Source: PALSA-1296 sp037143335 (lineage in GTDB: Bacteria > Bacteroidota > Ignavibacteria > Palsa-1295). From it: DNA of 64,000 nt. Shown here piece after piece: positions 1 through 7,854 of the stretch (position 1 is the stretch's first letter; the number at the start of each line of letters is the position of its first letter). Position numbers and translations under genes: made by a program. The DNA is taken from contig JBAWZA010000013.1 in assembly GCA_037143335.1 (NCBI GenBank), forward strand, positions 1 to 64,000, read 5' to 3'. Under the pieces are notes generated by a model that was not told the origin of the DNA, made no database searches, and saw nothing but the letters and a program-made list of their open reading frames with translations.

Positions 1-1
1 A

Positions 2-259
2 CTTGGCATCCTTAAAGATTACCAGTACGAGGTTTCTATTGGTGAATTCCGAAGTGGCTCCACGATACTCCTATACACCGTCGGATTGTCGGAAGCGTTC
101 GTTGGTGATCACTTCTTCGGTGAAGGCGGGGCAGAGCAATTGCTACAAGAAATAGTGAGACAGGGGAAGTCTGTCAAAAGTATTGAATCGGTTTTTTCGA
201 ATCGTCCCGAAATCGTTGTTAGCGACGATATTACACTCCTGAGTGTCTCAAAACGTTAA
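2..259 (+). CDS. C-terminal fragment of a PP2C/SpoIIE-type serine phosphatase
   Basis: The 85 codons open at the window edge, read from base 2 to a TAA, match the end of the SpoIIE/RsbU-like PP2C phosphatase domain. That domain usually ends with a LLLYTDGxxEA segment, an FG(E) segment and a terminal DDITLL strand. Here LLYTVGLSEAF, FFGEGGAEQLL and DDITLLSVSKR are visible in that order. Such enzymes dephosphorylate serine/threonine, often on anti-anti-sigma proteins. One oddity is that the Asp of the usual TDG motif, a metal ligand in this family, is Val here (TVG), while the terminal DD pair is kept. The N-terminal sensor and catalytic parts lie outside the window. The family call is fairly safe; the substrate is unknown. 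Confidence 0.75.
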   Translation, partial: LGILKDYQYEVSIGEFRSGSTILLYTVGLSEAFVGDHFFGEGGAEQLLQEIVRQGKSVKSIESVFSNRPEIVVSDDITLLSVSKR

Positions 260-333
260 TCCATCGCGGTTTCTGAACTTGTTTCTTTTATGAGGCGTTA
301 CAGCATACCTTGTATTTTACAAGAAATTGCCAT

Positions 334-407
<74 letters not shown>

Positions 408-484
408 CAAGGAATTAAGAATTACGAATTAGGAGTGTAGCTCCCAATTTTGCATTTTTGATTTTGCATGTTATTCAGTTTTAT

Positions 485-559
485 GGCGGGCTTAGCTCAG
501 TCGGTTAGAGCGCCAGGTTGTGGCCCTGGAGGTCGTGGGTTCGAGACCCATAGCTCGCC
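485..559 (+). tRNA. tRNA-His (anticodon GTG)
   Basis: Cloverleaf with acceptor GCGGGCT/AGCTCGC, anticodon stem CCAGG/CCTGG around TTGTGGC, and T stem GTGGG/CCCAT. The anticodon is GTG. A G at 485 opposite C at 559 gives the extra G-1:C73 pair that is the identity mark of histidine tRNAs. A full CCA end is not encoded. It lies 80-90 bases upstream of gltX. Confidence 0.95.
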
Positions 560-564
560 CAATA

Positions 565-638
565 TAGTAGTCAGTAGCCGGTAGTCAATAGTCAGTTTTT
601 GTTGTTTCTGGCTACTTACTACTGACGATTGACTACTT
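565..638 (+). repeat. TAGTCA-rich imperfect inverted repeat before gltX
   Basis: The block between tRNA-His and gltX is built of variations of TAGTCAGTAG. TAGTCAATAGTCAG (582-595) is complementary to CTGACGATTGACTA (622-635) at 13 of 14 positions, with a 26-base T-rich middle. GTAGCC (574-579) and GGCTAC (610-615) offer an alternative pairing. The structure ends about 8 bases before the gltX ATG, so it could influence initiation, or it may simply be an intergenic repeat family. Confidence 0.6.
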
Positions 639-642
639 TTTT

Positions 643-2082
643 ATGATACGAGTACGATTCGCGCCATCACCAACTGGTTTTGTTCATGTCGGTTCACTTC
701 GAACCGCACTCTATAATTTCCTTTTTGCCCGACACCACGGCGGTGTCCATATTCTCAGAGTCGAAGATACTGACCGCACACGTTACGTTGACGGCGCTGT
801 CGAGAATCTGCTTCGCACAATGGAGTGGGTAGGAATCACGTTTGATGAAGGACCTACTCAAGGAGGAGAGTACGGCCCCTATACGCAATCCGAACGCACC
901 GAACTCTACCGTACTCATGCCGATACATTAGTAGCAAACGTCAAAGCATACCGATGCTTTTGCACAGCTGAGCGTCTCGATGAAGTTCGCAAACAAATGC
1001 AAGCGCAGGGACAGCCGCCGATGTATGATCGGCATTGTCGTAACCTTACCACCGACGAAGTGAAAGGCAAAATGGATGCGGGCATTCCACATGTCATCAG
1101 ATTGCGCGTTCCGCTCGGAGAGACAATCACATTCAATGATCTTGTTCGCGGTGATGTATCGTTTGAATCAAAAACAATTGACGATCAGGTACTACTCAAG
1201 TCTGATGGTTTCCCAACATATCACTTAGCAAATGTCGTTGACGATTTTCACATGAAAATCTCGCACGTCATTCGTGGGGAGGAGTGGTTATCCTCAACTC
1301 CGAAACATGTACTGCTCTACCGTGCTTTCGGTTGGGAGGATTCGATGCCAAAGTTTGCTCACCTCCCATTATTGCTCAATCCTGACAGGAGTAAATTATC
1401 GAAGCGTCAGGGTGATGTCGCAGTTGAAGATTTCCGAGAGAAAGGGTATTTACCTGATGCACTCATCAATTTTGTCGCACTCTTGGGATGGAATCCTTCA
1501 GCCACTGAAGAGATTTACTCTATGAATGAGTTGATCTCTCAATTCGAAATTGAAAAAGTAAATAAGGCTGGTGCTGTCTTCGGAAAAGAAAAACTCGATT
1601 GGATGAATTCGGAGTATATCCGAAAAAAATCTCCGGATGAGTTGCTTGAAATGGTAAAGCCGTTAGTGATTGCACGTGGATACGACGTTACGGATGAGTA
1701 CTTAAAATCGGTGATTGTACTCATGCAGGAGCGTACTCGTTCGATACTCGATTTCGTAGATTTCTCGGATTATTTTTTCGATGCTCCGAAATCATTTGAA
1801 GAAAAATCGAAGTTAAAGAACTGGACGCCAGAAGCGAAAGAACGACTTTCTGAATTATTGCCGATTTTTGTAGCAATGACCGAGTGGAATCACGATTCGA
1901 TTGAAGCCACAATTCGCAGTTATGCAGAATCAAAAGCTATCTCTGCGGGAAAACTCATTCATCCATTGCGTCTTGCCGTGAGTGGTGTTGGCATGGGACC
2001 TGGACTCTTTGAGATGCTAGCACTGATCGGGAAGAACGAAGTGTGCGAAAGAATTCAGAGTGCACTTGTGAATCTTGTGTGA
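643..2082 (+). CDS. gltX: Glutamyl-tRNA synthetase (GltX)
   Basis: Class I aminoacyl-tRNA synthetase that charges tRNA-Glu with glutamate using ATP in the cytoplasm. The 479-residue length is normal for bacterial GluRS. The Rossmann fold begins RFAPSPTGFVHVGSLRTALYN; its HIGH-type motif is HVGS at residues 15-18, and the KMSKS-type loop is KLSKR at 251-255. A probable zinc site (CxC at 105/107 with a later YxxxC) lies in between, and the C-terminal third is the anticodon-binding helical region. No strong ribosome binding site precedes the ATG; a TAGTCA-type inverted repeat does. Whether it is discriminating or also charges tRNA-Gln cannot be judged here. Neighbours upstream are tRNA-Arg and tRNA-His. 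Confidence 0.97.
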   Translation: MIRVRFAPSPTGFVHVGSLRTALYNFLFARHHGGVHILRVEDTDRTRYVDGAVENLLRTMEWVGITFDEGPTQGGEYGPYTQSERTELYRTHADTLVANVKAYRCFCTAERLDEVRKQMQAQGQPPMYDRHCRNLTTDEVKGKMDAGIPHVIRLRVPLGETITFNDLVRGDVSFESKTIDDQVLLKSDGFPTYHLANVVDDFHMKISHVIRGEEWLSSTPKHVLLYRAFGWEDSMPKFAHLPLLLNPDRSKLSKRQGDVAVEDFREKGYLPDALINFVALLGWNPSATEEIYSMNELISQFEIEKVNKAGAVFGKEKLDWMNSEYIRKKSPDELLEMVKPLVIARGYDVTDEYLKSVIVLMQERTRSILDFVDFSDYFFDAPKSFEEKSKLKNWTPEAKERLSELLPIFVAMTEWNHDSIEATIRSYAESKAISAGKLIHPLRLAVSGVGMGPGLFEMLALIGKNEVCERIQSALVNLV

Positions 2083-2157
2083 TCTGAATTACGTAGTTTC
2101 ATGAGGGGCTAGTAAGGGCTTGCAACAAAGTTAACATTATTGGGTTTAGGAATAGTT

Positions 2158-2679
2158 ATGAAAATATTTTTTTGTACGATTCTTGTTTTCGTCTCACTCA
2201 CACGGGTCTATGCTCAAGCTGACTCGGTAAAGGTTGTCGAATCCATGCGCTTTGCGGTCACCGACGTGAATGGCGAAGAAACAAACTTCAAGAACTACCT
2301 CGGTAAAGGTCCCGTCTTAGTAAACTTTTGGGCACTTTGGTGTGAGCCTTGTAAGCAAGAAATGAAAGCATTTATCGCACTTTCCGAGAAACTGAGAGCG
2401 AAAGGTGTTTCGATGGTTTCGATCAATACGGACAAAGTAAAATCAATTGCTAAAGTCCGAGCATGGGTAAAATCACAAGGCATCACAATCCCAATGCTCG
2501 TTGATCCGGATGGGACGATAGCATCGAATCAATTCTCGATGGAAGCACTTCCATACTCGCTACTTTTGAGACCCGATGGGACTGTTGCAAAAAAGCATAT
2601 CGGCTTCACCGCTGGTGATGAAGTTGGAATCGAAAAAGAACTTGATGAGATTGTCCAGGAATTATCAGCGAAAAAATAA
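2158..2679 (+). CDS. TlpA/ResA-like thioredoxin-fold protein, secreted
   Basis: Predicted 173-residue periplasmic thiol-disulfide protein. A signal peptide (MKIFFCTILVFVSLTRVYAQ) is followed by a thioredoxin fold with VNFWALWCEPCKQEM; the redox pair is C62/C65. The middle motif (VSINTDK) and the cis-Pro region (EALPYSLLLRPDG) follow as in the AhpC-TSA/TlpA families. The ATG at 2158 is chosen because it gives a clean signal peptide; a TTG six codons upstream is the alternative. The gene ends 6 bases before a DUF6029-like outer membrane protein and is followed by an Omp28-like protein with its own CxxC, so the three are probably co-transcribed. It may reduce or oxidise envelope thiols; the partner is unknown. 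Confidence 0.88.
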   Translation: MKIFFCTILVFVSLTRVYAQADSVKVVESMRFAVTDVNGEETNFKNYLGKGPVLVNFWALWCEPCKQEMKAFIALSEKLRAKGVSMVSINTDKVKSIAKVRAWVKSQGITIPMLVDPDGTIASNQFSMEALPYSLLLRPDGTVAKKHIGFTAGDEVGIEKELDEIVQELSAKK

Positions 2680-2685
2680 ATCTGC

Positions 2686-4365
2686 ATGAGGAATCGTCTG
2701 AATCGTATTTCATATTCCACCAGCTTCAGCCGCTGTGTACAAACCCTCTTGTTCTCGTTCGCTGCTTGTGTTTATTTTTCATCGCCAGTGTTCTCGCAAG
2801 TGAGCGCCGTAGGCTCGAACATTATGAGGATTGGTGCGGGTCATACTGATGCAGGCGAAGGCATCACGAACACAAAACGCTACCTCGAAGAAATTGCGAA
2901 TGCACGACTTTTTTTTAGCAACATCACTCTCGGTCTGCGCTATGAATTAGATGACCTAAGCGAAGTTGGCCCTTCGTTTCAGGGCTTGCGTCGCAGATGG
3001 ACTGAATATGCAAAAGATAAACTTACATTGCAAGCTGGCGATGTCTATGCTCTCTACGGTCGCGGGTTGACAATGAATGCTTTTGAATCACGTCCGCTAA
3101 ATTACGATTCTTGGCTTGACGGAATAAAAGGCGAGTATGAGTATGCTTGGAGCAAGGACGAATATGATTTCCGTCCGAGCCTCGGAGTGAAGATGATCGC
3201 TGGGAAATTAAATTATCGCGACATCGTGGACTCGACACATATCCTAACAGTTTCATCGCAAGCATTCAATACACAACTCGGACTCTTCGGAAAAAAAGTA
3301 CTGGTGGGTGGGTCATTCCTTCACGCAAATACAAGCTATCCCGAACTCAGCTTCGGTTCGCAGGTATTTACGTTGCGAGAGGTAAATCAACCAGAGTTTT
3401 ATGTAAATTTTTTCACAGGCGCGCTTGAAGGATTTTTTCAATACGCGCAAGTTCGTACAAATCTAACGCAAATTTTTGGCGAGCAAAAAGATTCGAACCA
3501 TACCGGCAACGCATTCTATGGTTCGCTTTCATATTCGGGCGAAGACCTTGGTTTGACATTCGAGTACAAGAATTATGGTTACTACATTCATCCTGCCAGA
3601 GAGCCCAATAAGCCGACATATTTTTCGAAGTTGCCAATCTCGAATCCCCCAGAAGTCTATAAGGAGTTCACATACACTTCGCTGACTCGAACAACACACT
3701 CAGTAAATTTTGATGATGAACTCGGATTCCAGATCGAAGCAAACATCACGGCAATTCCAGAAAACGTGATCACACTTTATGCCGCTGCATCAAGCTGGCA
3801 TAATAGCTATGATGACACGCTTCACCTTACGGGTACCACAGATATTTTGCCGAAGTTTAGTGGGACGACGTACTATCCATTTTGGGAATATTTCGTTGAA
3901 GTTGAGCATGAGTTTGGTGGTTTGGACTACTTAAAACTTTTTGCACACAGACGAAGCGAAGTTATCCATGCTGCTCCACTTGAAGAGCAAAGCAGTACGA
4001 CGATTGGAGCGAAGCTTCAGTATGAGACCTCGAAGTCGCAATCATTTTTAGCGTCGTTCGAGCATCAATGGATGACAAGCTATCAGAGGATTATCAATGA
4101 CCATAAATTTTTGAACGAGTTACTTACCGTTCAATACTCTTTTAATCCGATCATCACATTTGGTGGTGTACTTGATTTCTGTACACGGTACGAAGAGTCA
4201 CGTCACATTTGGCCTCAGGTATTTGTCTCATTCAGAATTGGTGGTTCGCATACAGTGCTCGCAAGTTTCGGTTCGGAACGTGGTGGTTTGAATTGCACTG
4301 GCGGTATTTGCAGAGTCGTCCCTGCATTCGATGGCGCACGTGTGACGATTACGAGTCAGATATAA
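2686..4365 (+). CDS. Outer membrane protein resembling DUF6029 family
   Basis: 559 residues with an N-terminal hydrophobic segment ending near FSSPVFSQ, then a sequence rich in alternating aromatic and polar residues typical of a transmembrane beta-barrel. The segment QAGDVYALYGRGLTMNAFES is characteristic of a Bacteroidota/Chlorobiota family annotated as DUF6029 as I recall it; function is not established. It starts 6 bases after the TlpA-like gene, suggesting translational coupling, and is followed after 74 bases by an Omp28-like protein. No catalytic motif is visible. The barrel assignment is inference from composition; the family name is from memory. Confidence 0.7.
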   Translation: MRNRLNRISYSTSFSRCVQTLLFSFAACVYFSSPVFSQVSAVGSNIMRIGAGHTDAGEGITNTKRYLEEIANARLFFSNITLGLRYELDDLSEVGPSFQGLRRRWTEYAKDKLTLQAGDVYALYGRGLTMNAFESRPLNYDSWLDGIKGEYEYAWSKDEYDFRPSLGVKMIAGKLNYRDIVDSTHILTVSSQAFNTQLGLFGKKVLVGGSFLHANTSYPELSFGSQVFTLREVNQPEFYVNFFTGALEGFFQYAQVRTNLTQIFGEQKDSNHTGNAFYGSLSYSGEDLGLTFEYKNYGYYIHPAREPNKPTYFSKLPISNPPEVYKEFTYTSLTRTTHSVNFDDELGFQIEANITAIPENVITLYAAASSWHNSYDDTLHLTGTTDILPKFSGTTYYPFWEYFVEVEHEFGGLDYLKLFAHRRSEVIHAAPLEEQSSTTIGAKLQYETSKSQSFLASFEHQWMTSYQRIINDHKFLNELLTVQYSFNPIITFGGVLDFCTRYEESRHIWPQVFVSFRIGGSHTVLASFGSERGGLNCTGGICRVVPAFDGARVTITSQI

Positions 4366-4439
4366 AGCGTCGTTTAGCACTAATAAGTTTTTTCGGATGT
4401 TTAGAAACTGAATATACTAATACAAATGTGAACTTGATG

Positions 4440-5483
4440 ATGAAACGTCTGTCGCTCCTTTTATTTGTCGCCATTTCTGGAGTTTTCACACTTCCACTCC
4501 ATGCGCAATTGCTGGTCGAATCTTTCCGTAACATGGACTGCGCTCCATGCAAGACGAATGATATTCCATTCGAAGCCTATCTCAAAGCGCACCCTGAGTT
4601 TAAAGTGAATCTTGTGTATATTCATAATAATATCGGTGACACGCACGATCCATTTTACCTCGCCACGCAAACTGATGCACTCTACCGCCAGAACATTTAC
4701 AAAGTCAGTTCTGACCCATCGGTGTTTGTAAGCGGATATAAGACCGATCCAAACGTTGATGCCTGGAAGCAATATACTTCCGCAGCGTTTACGAATGTAC
4801 ACTATGGCACGACAGTTACTGTAGGCGCCTCGGCTGATAAATCTGACAAAATTCATATCACGATGCACGTCGAAGGTTCGTCCTCTGGTAAGCAAGTCAA
4901 ACCCTATATCATGCTCGTCGAATCCGGAATCAGCTATCATAATAATGATGTGAACTATGGCAATCCTGAAAATGATATTTGGGATAATGTCTTCAGAGGA
5001 ATGATACCAGCCAAAGATGGGGATGTCGCGACGGTAATTACTGGCGCGAAAGATTACGCGTATGATTATGATGTATCGGGTAAGGGATTCAATCTCGCCA
5101 ATTGTAAGGTGATAGCATTTCTCCAAGAAGTCACAACGCAAACCGATGCTGTCTCTCGGAATATTATTGGTATGTCATCATCAGCAGTAGCTACTGCGGG
5201 AGTAGAAGATGCTGTTGCAGAAGAATCACGTTTAGGATTGCCACTGAGCAATCCCGCAGTGCGATCAGTAACGATTCCATTTCAGATTTCACATCCATCA
5301 ACTGTGCGGATAGTTGCGATTGATATTCTTGGCAATGAAGTAGAGTTGTTGAATGAGTTTGTATCCAATACGAAATCTCACATCACATTTACTCCACGAT
5401 CCCAAGTGGCGACGATGTACACACTGAGAATGTATGCTAACGGTAAAGCCGTTGGCACACAAAAAGTAGCGTTCGTTCAATAG
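4440..5483 (+). CDS. Omp28-like CxxC protein with C-terminal sorting-type domain
   Basis: 347 residues. The signal peptide (MKRLSLLLFVAISGVFTLPLHAQ) is followed by a thioredoxin-like region starting LVESFRNMDCAPC, with C34/C37 as in Omp28-related proteins. The central part is beta-rich. The last 80 residues (from about NPAVRSVTIPFQI through VRIVAIDILGNEV to KAVGTQKVAFV) look like a type IX secretion C-terminal domain, so export to the cell surface is likely. ATG at 4440 (or 4437) is chosen because upstream codons lack signal-peptide character and overlap the preceding gene. It probably belongs with the TlpA-like and DUF6029-like genes upstream. Confidence 0.78.
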   Translation: MKRLSLLLFVAISGVFTLPLHAQLLVESFRNMDCAPCKTNDIPFEAYLKAHPEFKVNLVYIHNNIGDTHDPFYLATQTDALYRQNIYKVSSDPSVFVSGYKTDPNVDAWKQYTSAAFTNVHYGTTVTVGASADKSDKIHITMHVEGSSSGKQVKPYIMLVESGISYHNNDVNYGNPENDIWDNVFRGMIPAKDGDVATVITGAKDYAYDYDVSGKGFNLANCKVIAFLQEVTTQTDAVSRNIIGMSSSAVATAGVEDAVAEESRLGLPLSNPAVRSVTIPFQISHPSTVRIVAIDILGNEVELLNEFVSNTKSHITFTPRSQVATMYTLRMYANGKAVGTQKVAFVQ

Positions 5484-5491
5484 TTACGCCT

Positions 5492-6625
5492 GTGAAAATT
5501 TCTGATTTTCTCAATGCTCTCTCAGGAGTCATACCACTTGCAACGACAGGCTACGCAAAAGATGCGGTTGGTTTGCAAGTAGGTTATGATAAAAATACCG
5601 AACTTCGGAGTGGACTGATTGCATACGAAGTTACGGAATCTGTCATTGAGGAAGCAATCAATGCAAACACCAATCTCATCATCGCATATCACCCACTGAT
5701 TTTTCCGAATATCAATGCTGTCACCGATTCATCGCGCACTGGTTCGCTTCTTCGAAAATTAATCCGCAATGACATTGCACTCTACGTCGTGCATACTGCC
5801 TTCGATACCAATCCCGATTTTGGGACAAGTAAGTTAATGGCTGATGCGCTAGGGCTGACGGATACACAAACTCTCGTGCCGATGTCTGATTTACTGGAAA
5901 AAATCGTCGTATTTGCTCCGGTCGCTGAAGCCGATTCCATCCGCGAAGCTATGTGGAATGCGGGAGCAGGCAGCGTCGGGAATTACGATGAGTGCTCGTT
6001 CTCTGCGACGGGCATCGGTACATTCCGCGGTAACGAATCATCAAACCCATCGGTCGGGAAACCTCATCAACGCGAATCCGTAAATGAAGTACGGATTGAG
6101 ATGATTGTAGAGAAGTGGAAGGCTTCGAAGGTCGTGAATGCGATGATTGGAGCACACTCTTATGAAGAAGTTGCCTATGATCGCTACCCAATGCTCAACA
6201 CTCATCCCGGATACGGAATGGGATCAATAGGACGTTGGGACGTGACGAAGTCGCTCTCGGAGACTTTGGAAAGGATCAAAAAGACCTTCAAAACATCCGT
6301 ACTTCGGCATAATGGTGTATCTAAGGATAGCTATTCGCGGGTTGCGATGGTTGGCGGCGCGGGGATGGAGTACTACTCCTCAGCCTTGCGGATGGGTGCG
6401 GAAGTCTATGTTACCGGCGACATTCGGTACCATGACTACCTCAGAGCTGCGCATGATGGTGTACTTTTGGTTGATGCAGGTCATGCCGAGACCGAGCGCT
6501 TTGTGACCTCTGGAATGCTAAAAGCCGTGAAGGCCGCTTGTAATGTCGTAAATTTGCATACGGACGATGTGTTGAAGCTATTCAGGGTTTCAGATGAAGA
6601 GAAAAACGTCGTACATTATTACTAA
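5492..6625 (+). CDS. Nif3-like dinuclear metal-center protein
   Basis: 377-residue member of the Nif3/YbgI/YqfO family (annotated as GTP cyclohydrolase 1 type 2; true function unsettled). The start is the GTG at 5492, 8 bases after the previous stop. Metal-binding elements are visible: YHPLIF near residue 65 (Tyr in place of the first His of the usual HHP), HTAFDTN, and the late GHAETERF. A central insertion of about 130 residues, beginning KIVVFAPVAEADSIREA, is the PII/CutA-like lid found in the long YqfO type. It is followed after 12 bases by a zinc-ribbon coiled-coil gene, a pairing common in many bacteria. Confidence 0.92.
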   Translation: MKISDFLNALSGVIPLATTGYAKDAVGLQVGYDKNTELRSGLIAYEVTESVIEEAINANTNLIIAYHPLIFPNINAVTDSSRTGSLLRKLIRNDIALYVVHTAFDTNPDFGTSKLMADALGLTDTQTLVPMSDLLEKIVVFAPVAEADSIREAMWNAGAGSVGNYDECSFSATGIGTFRGNESSNPSVGKPHQRESVNEVRIEMIVEKWKASKVVNAMIGAHSYEEVAYDRYPMLNTHPGYGMGSIGRWDVTKSLSETLERIKKTFKTSVLRHNGVSKDSYSRVAMVGGAGMEYYSSALRMGAEVYVTGDIRYHDYLRAAHDGVLLVDAGHAETERFVTSGMLKAVKAACNVVNLHTDDVLKLFRVSDEEKNVVHYY

Positions 6626-6637
6626 AATTATACAGAA

Positions 6638-7411
6638 GTGAACGAAGTCTTATTAAATTTATACCTGCTCCAAAAGATTGATGCGCAGATAGACGAATTG
6701 GTCGCGAACCGTGGCGAGTTGCCCGAGCGCGTTGCCGAACTGCGGTTCATCCTTGAGGAGCGTGAGAATATACTCCGCGATATTGAATCACGCATTGCGT
6801 TCAATGAGGCAGAAATGAAAAAGATCACAGGAGAAAGCTCCGAGATCAGAGAACGCCTCGATAAATACAAAGGTCAACAATTCGAAGTCAAGACGACGCG
6901 CGAATACGATGCTATCAGTTTTCAGATCGAAGATGCCGATAGAAGAATTCGCGAAGATGGCGACAAAATGGGACGCCTCAGTGTAGAACTGGAGAATGCA
7001 AAAGCCGAAGCTGAGGACTTGGGCAGAGAGCTTAGCGAAATGAGAGCAGAGTTTGAAGAGTCAGAGCGTTTGCTTAACGAAATGATGGCAGATACTGCCG
7101 CTGAAGAAAAAGAACTTCTTGCGCAACGAAAAAAAATAGCACCGAAAATCACTCAAAACTATATGAGCATCTACGACAGAGTTCGCCCTGCAAAAGATGG
7201 CGTTGCAGTGGTTGCCTTAAAAGGCGGAGTCTGTGGCGGTTGCTATAATGCCGTTCCGCGCCAGCTTGTGCTTGAACTCAACCGGGGTTTAAAGCATACC
7301 GTCTGCGAGTACTGCGGTCGTATCATCGTTGGCGAGGTAATCGGTACAGAAATTGATGGCGTTCCAGAGCCTGTGGTTGCAGAAGTCGAGGAAGAATCTT
7401 CTGAAGCATAA
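6638..7411 (+). CDS. Coiled-coil protein with C4 zinc ribbon
   Basis: 257 residues, GTG start. Residues 1 to about 185 are charged heptad sequence predicted to form long alpha-helical hairpins. The C-terminal part carries two CxxC pairs (C199/C202 in VCGGCYN and C223/C226 in CEYCGR), a zinc ribbon of the family widely found next to Nif3 genes. A nucleic-acid-binding role has been proposed for relatives; none can be shown here. The last residues are acidic. It sits 12 bases after the Nif3-like gene and just before rnpB on the same strand, so all may be transcribed together. Confidence 0.88.
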   Translation: MNEVLLNLYLLQKIDAQIDELVANRGELPERVAELRFILEERENILRDIESRIAFNEAEMKKITGESSEIRERLDKYKGQQFEVKTTREYDAISFQIEDADRRIREDGDKMGRLSVELENAKAEAEDLGRELSEMRAEFEESERLLNEMMADTAAEEKELLAQRKKIAPKITQNYMSIYDRVRPAKDGVAVVALKGGVCGGCYNAVPRQLVLELNRGLKHTVCEYCGRIIVGEVIGTEIDGVPEPVVAEVEEESSEA

Positions 7412-7430
7412 TTTTTGAAATTAGAATTGT

Positions 7431-7824
7431 TCGCCACCGGATGATCGCGTTTGTTACTTGTAACGAATGAGGAAAGTCCGAACTCCGCAGGGCAGCGTGC
7501 CGATCAAGGTTTTCAAGATCGGGCAGTAGTGAATAATCACTTCGGTGAAAACACATTGCTGACAGCGCAGTGTCACAGAAAATGAACCGCCAATATTGCA
7601 AAATATCGGTAAGGGTGAAAAGGCGGTGTAAGAGACCACCGAGCGCAATGTAAATTGCGCCGTCACGATAAACCTCGCGCGGAGCAAGACCATGTAAGAA
7701 GTTCGTTCGCTTTATTGTGAACATCTGCTGCCCGCAGAACAACTTCGGGTAGGTCGCATAGATCAATGATCATCTCTCTTTACGTAAGTAAAGACCAGAC
7801 AGAATTCGGCTTACAGGTGGCGGG
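7431..7824 (+). ncRNA. rnpB: RNase P RNA (class A type)
   Basis: The catalytic RNA that trims tRNA 5' ends. The universally conserved block GAGGAAAGTCCG lies at 7469-7480. The matching 3' block ACCAGACAGAATTCGGCTTA ends near 7813. Helix P1 can be drawn from CGCCACC (7432-7438) and GGTGGCG (7816-7822). The AGACCACCGAGCGCAATG-type central segment and a GTAAGAGACCAC stretch are also as expected. Length is about 390 nt. Open reading frames crossing this region are spurious. The MFS coding frame opens within about 30 bases of its 3' end. Confidence 0.96.
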
Positions 7825-7854
7825 CAATTTTTCTTTACTCTGCTCCGGTAGAGT

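Noticed and set aside
4461..5141. 226-codon open frame on the minus strand
   Set aside because: It lies wholly inside the Omp28-like gene, has no recognisable domain and an Arg/Ile-heavy composition typical of an antisense shadow.
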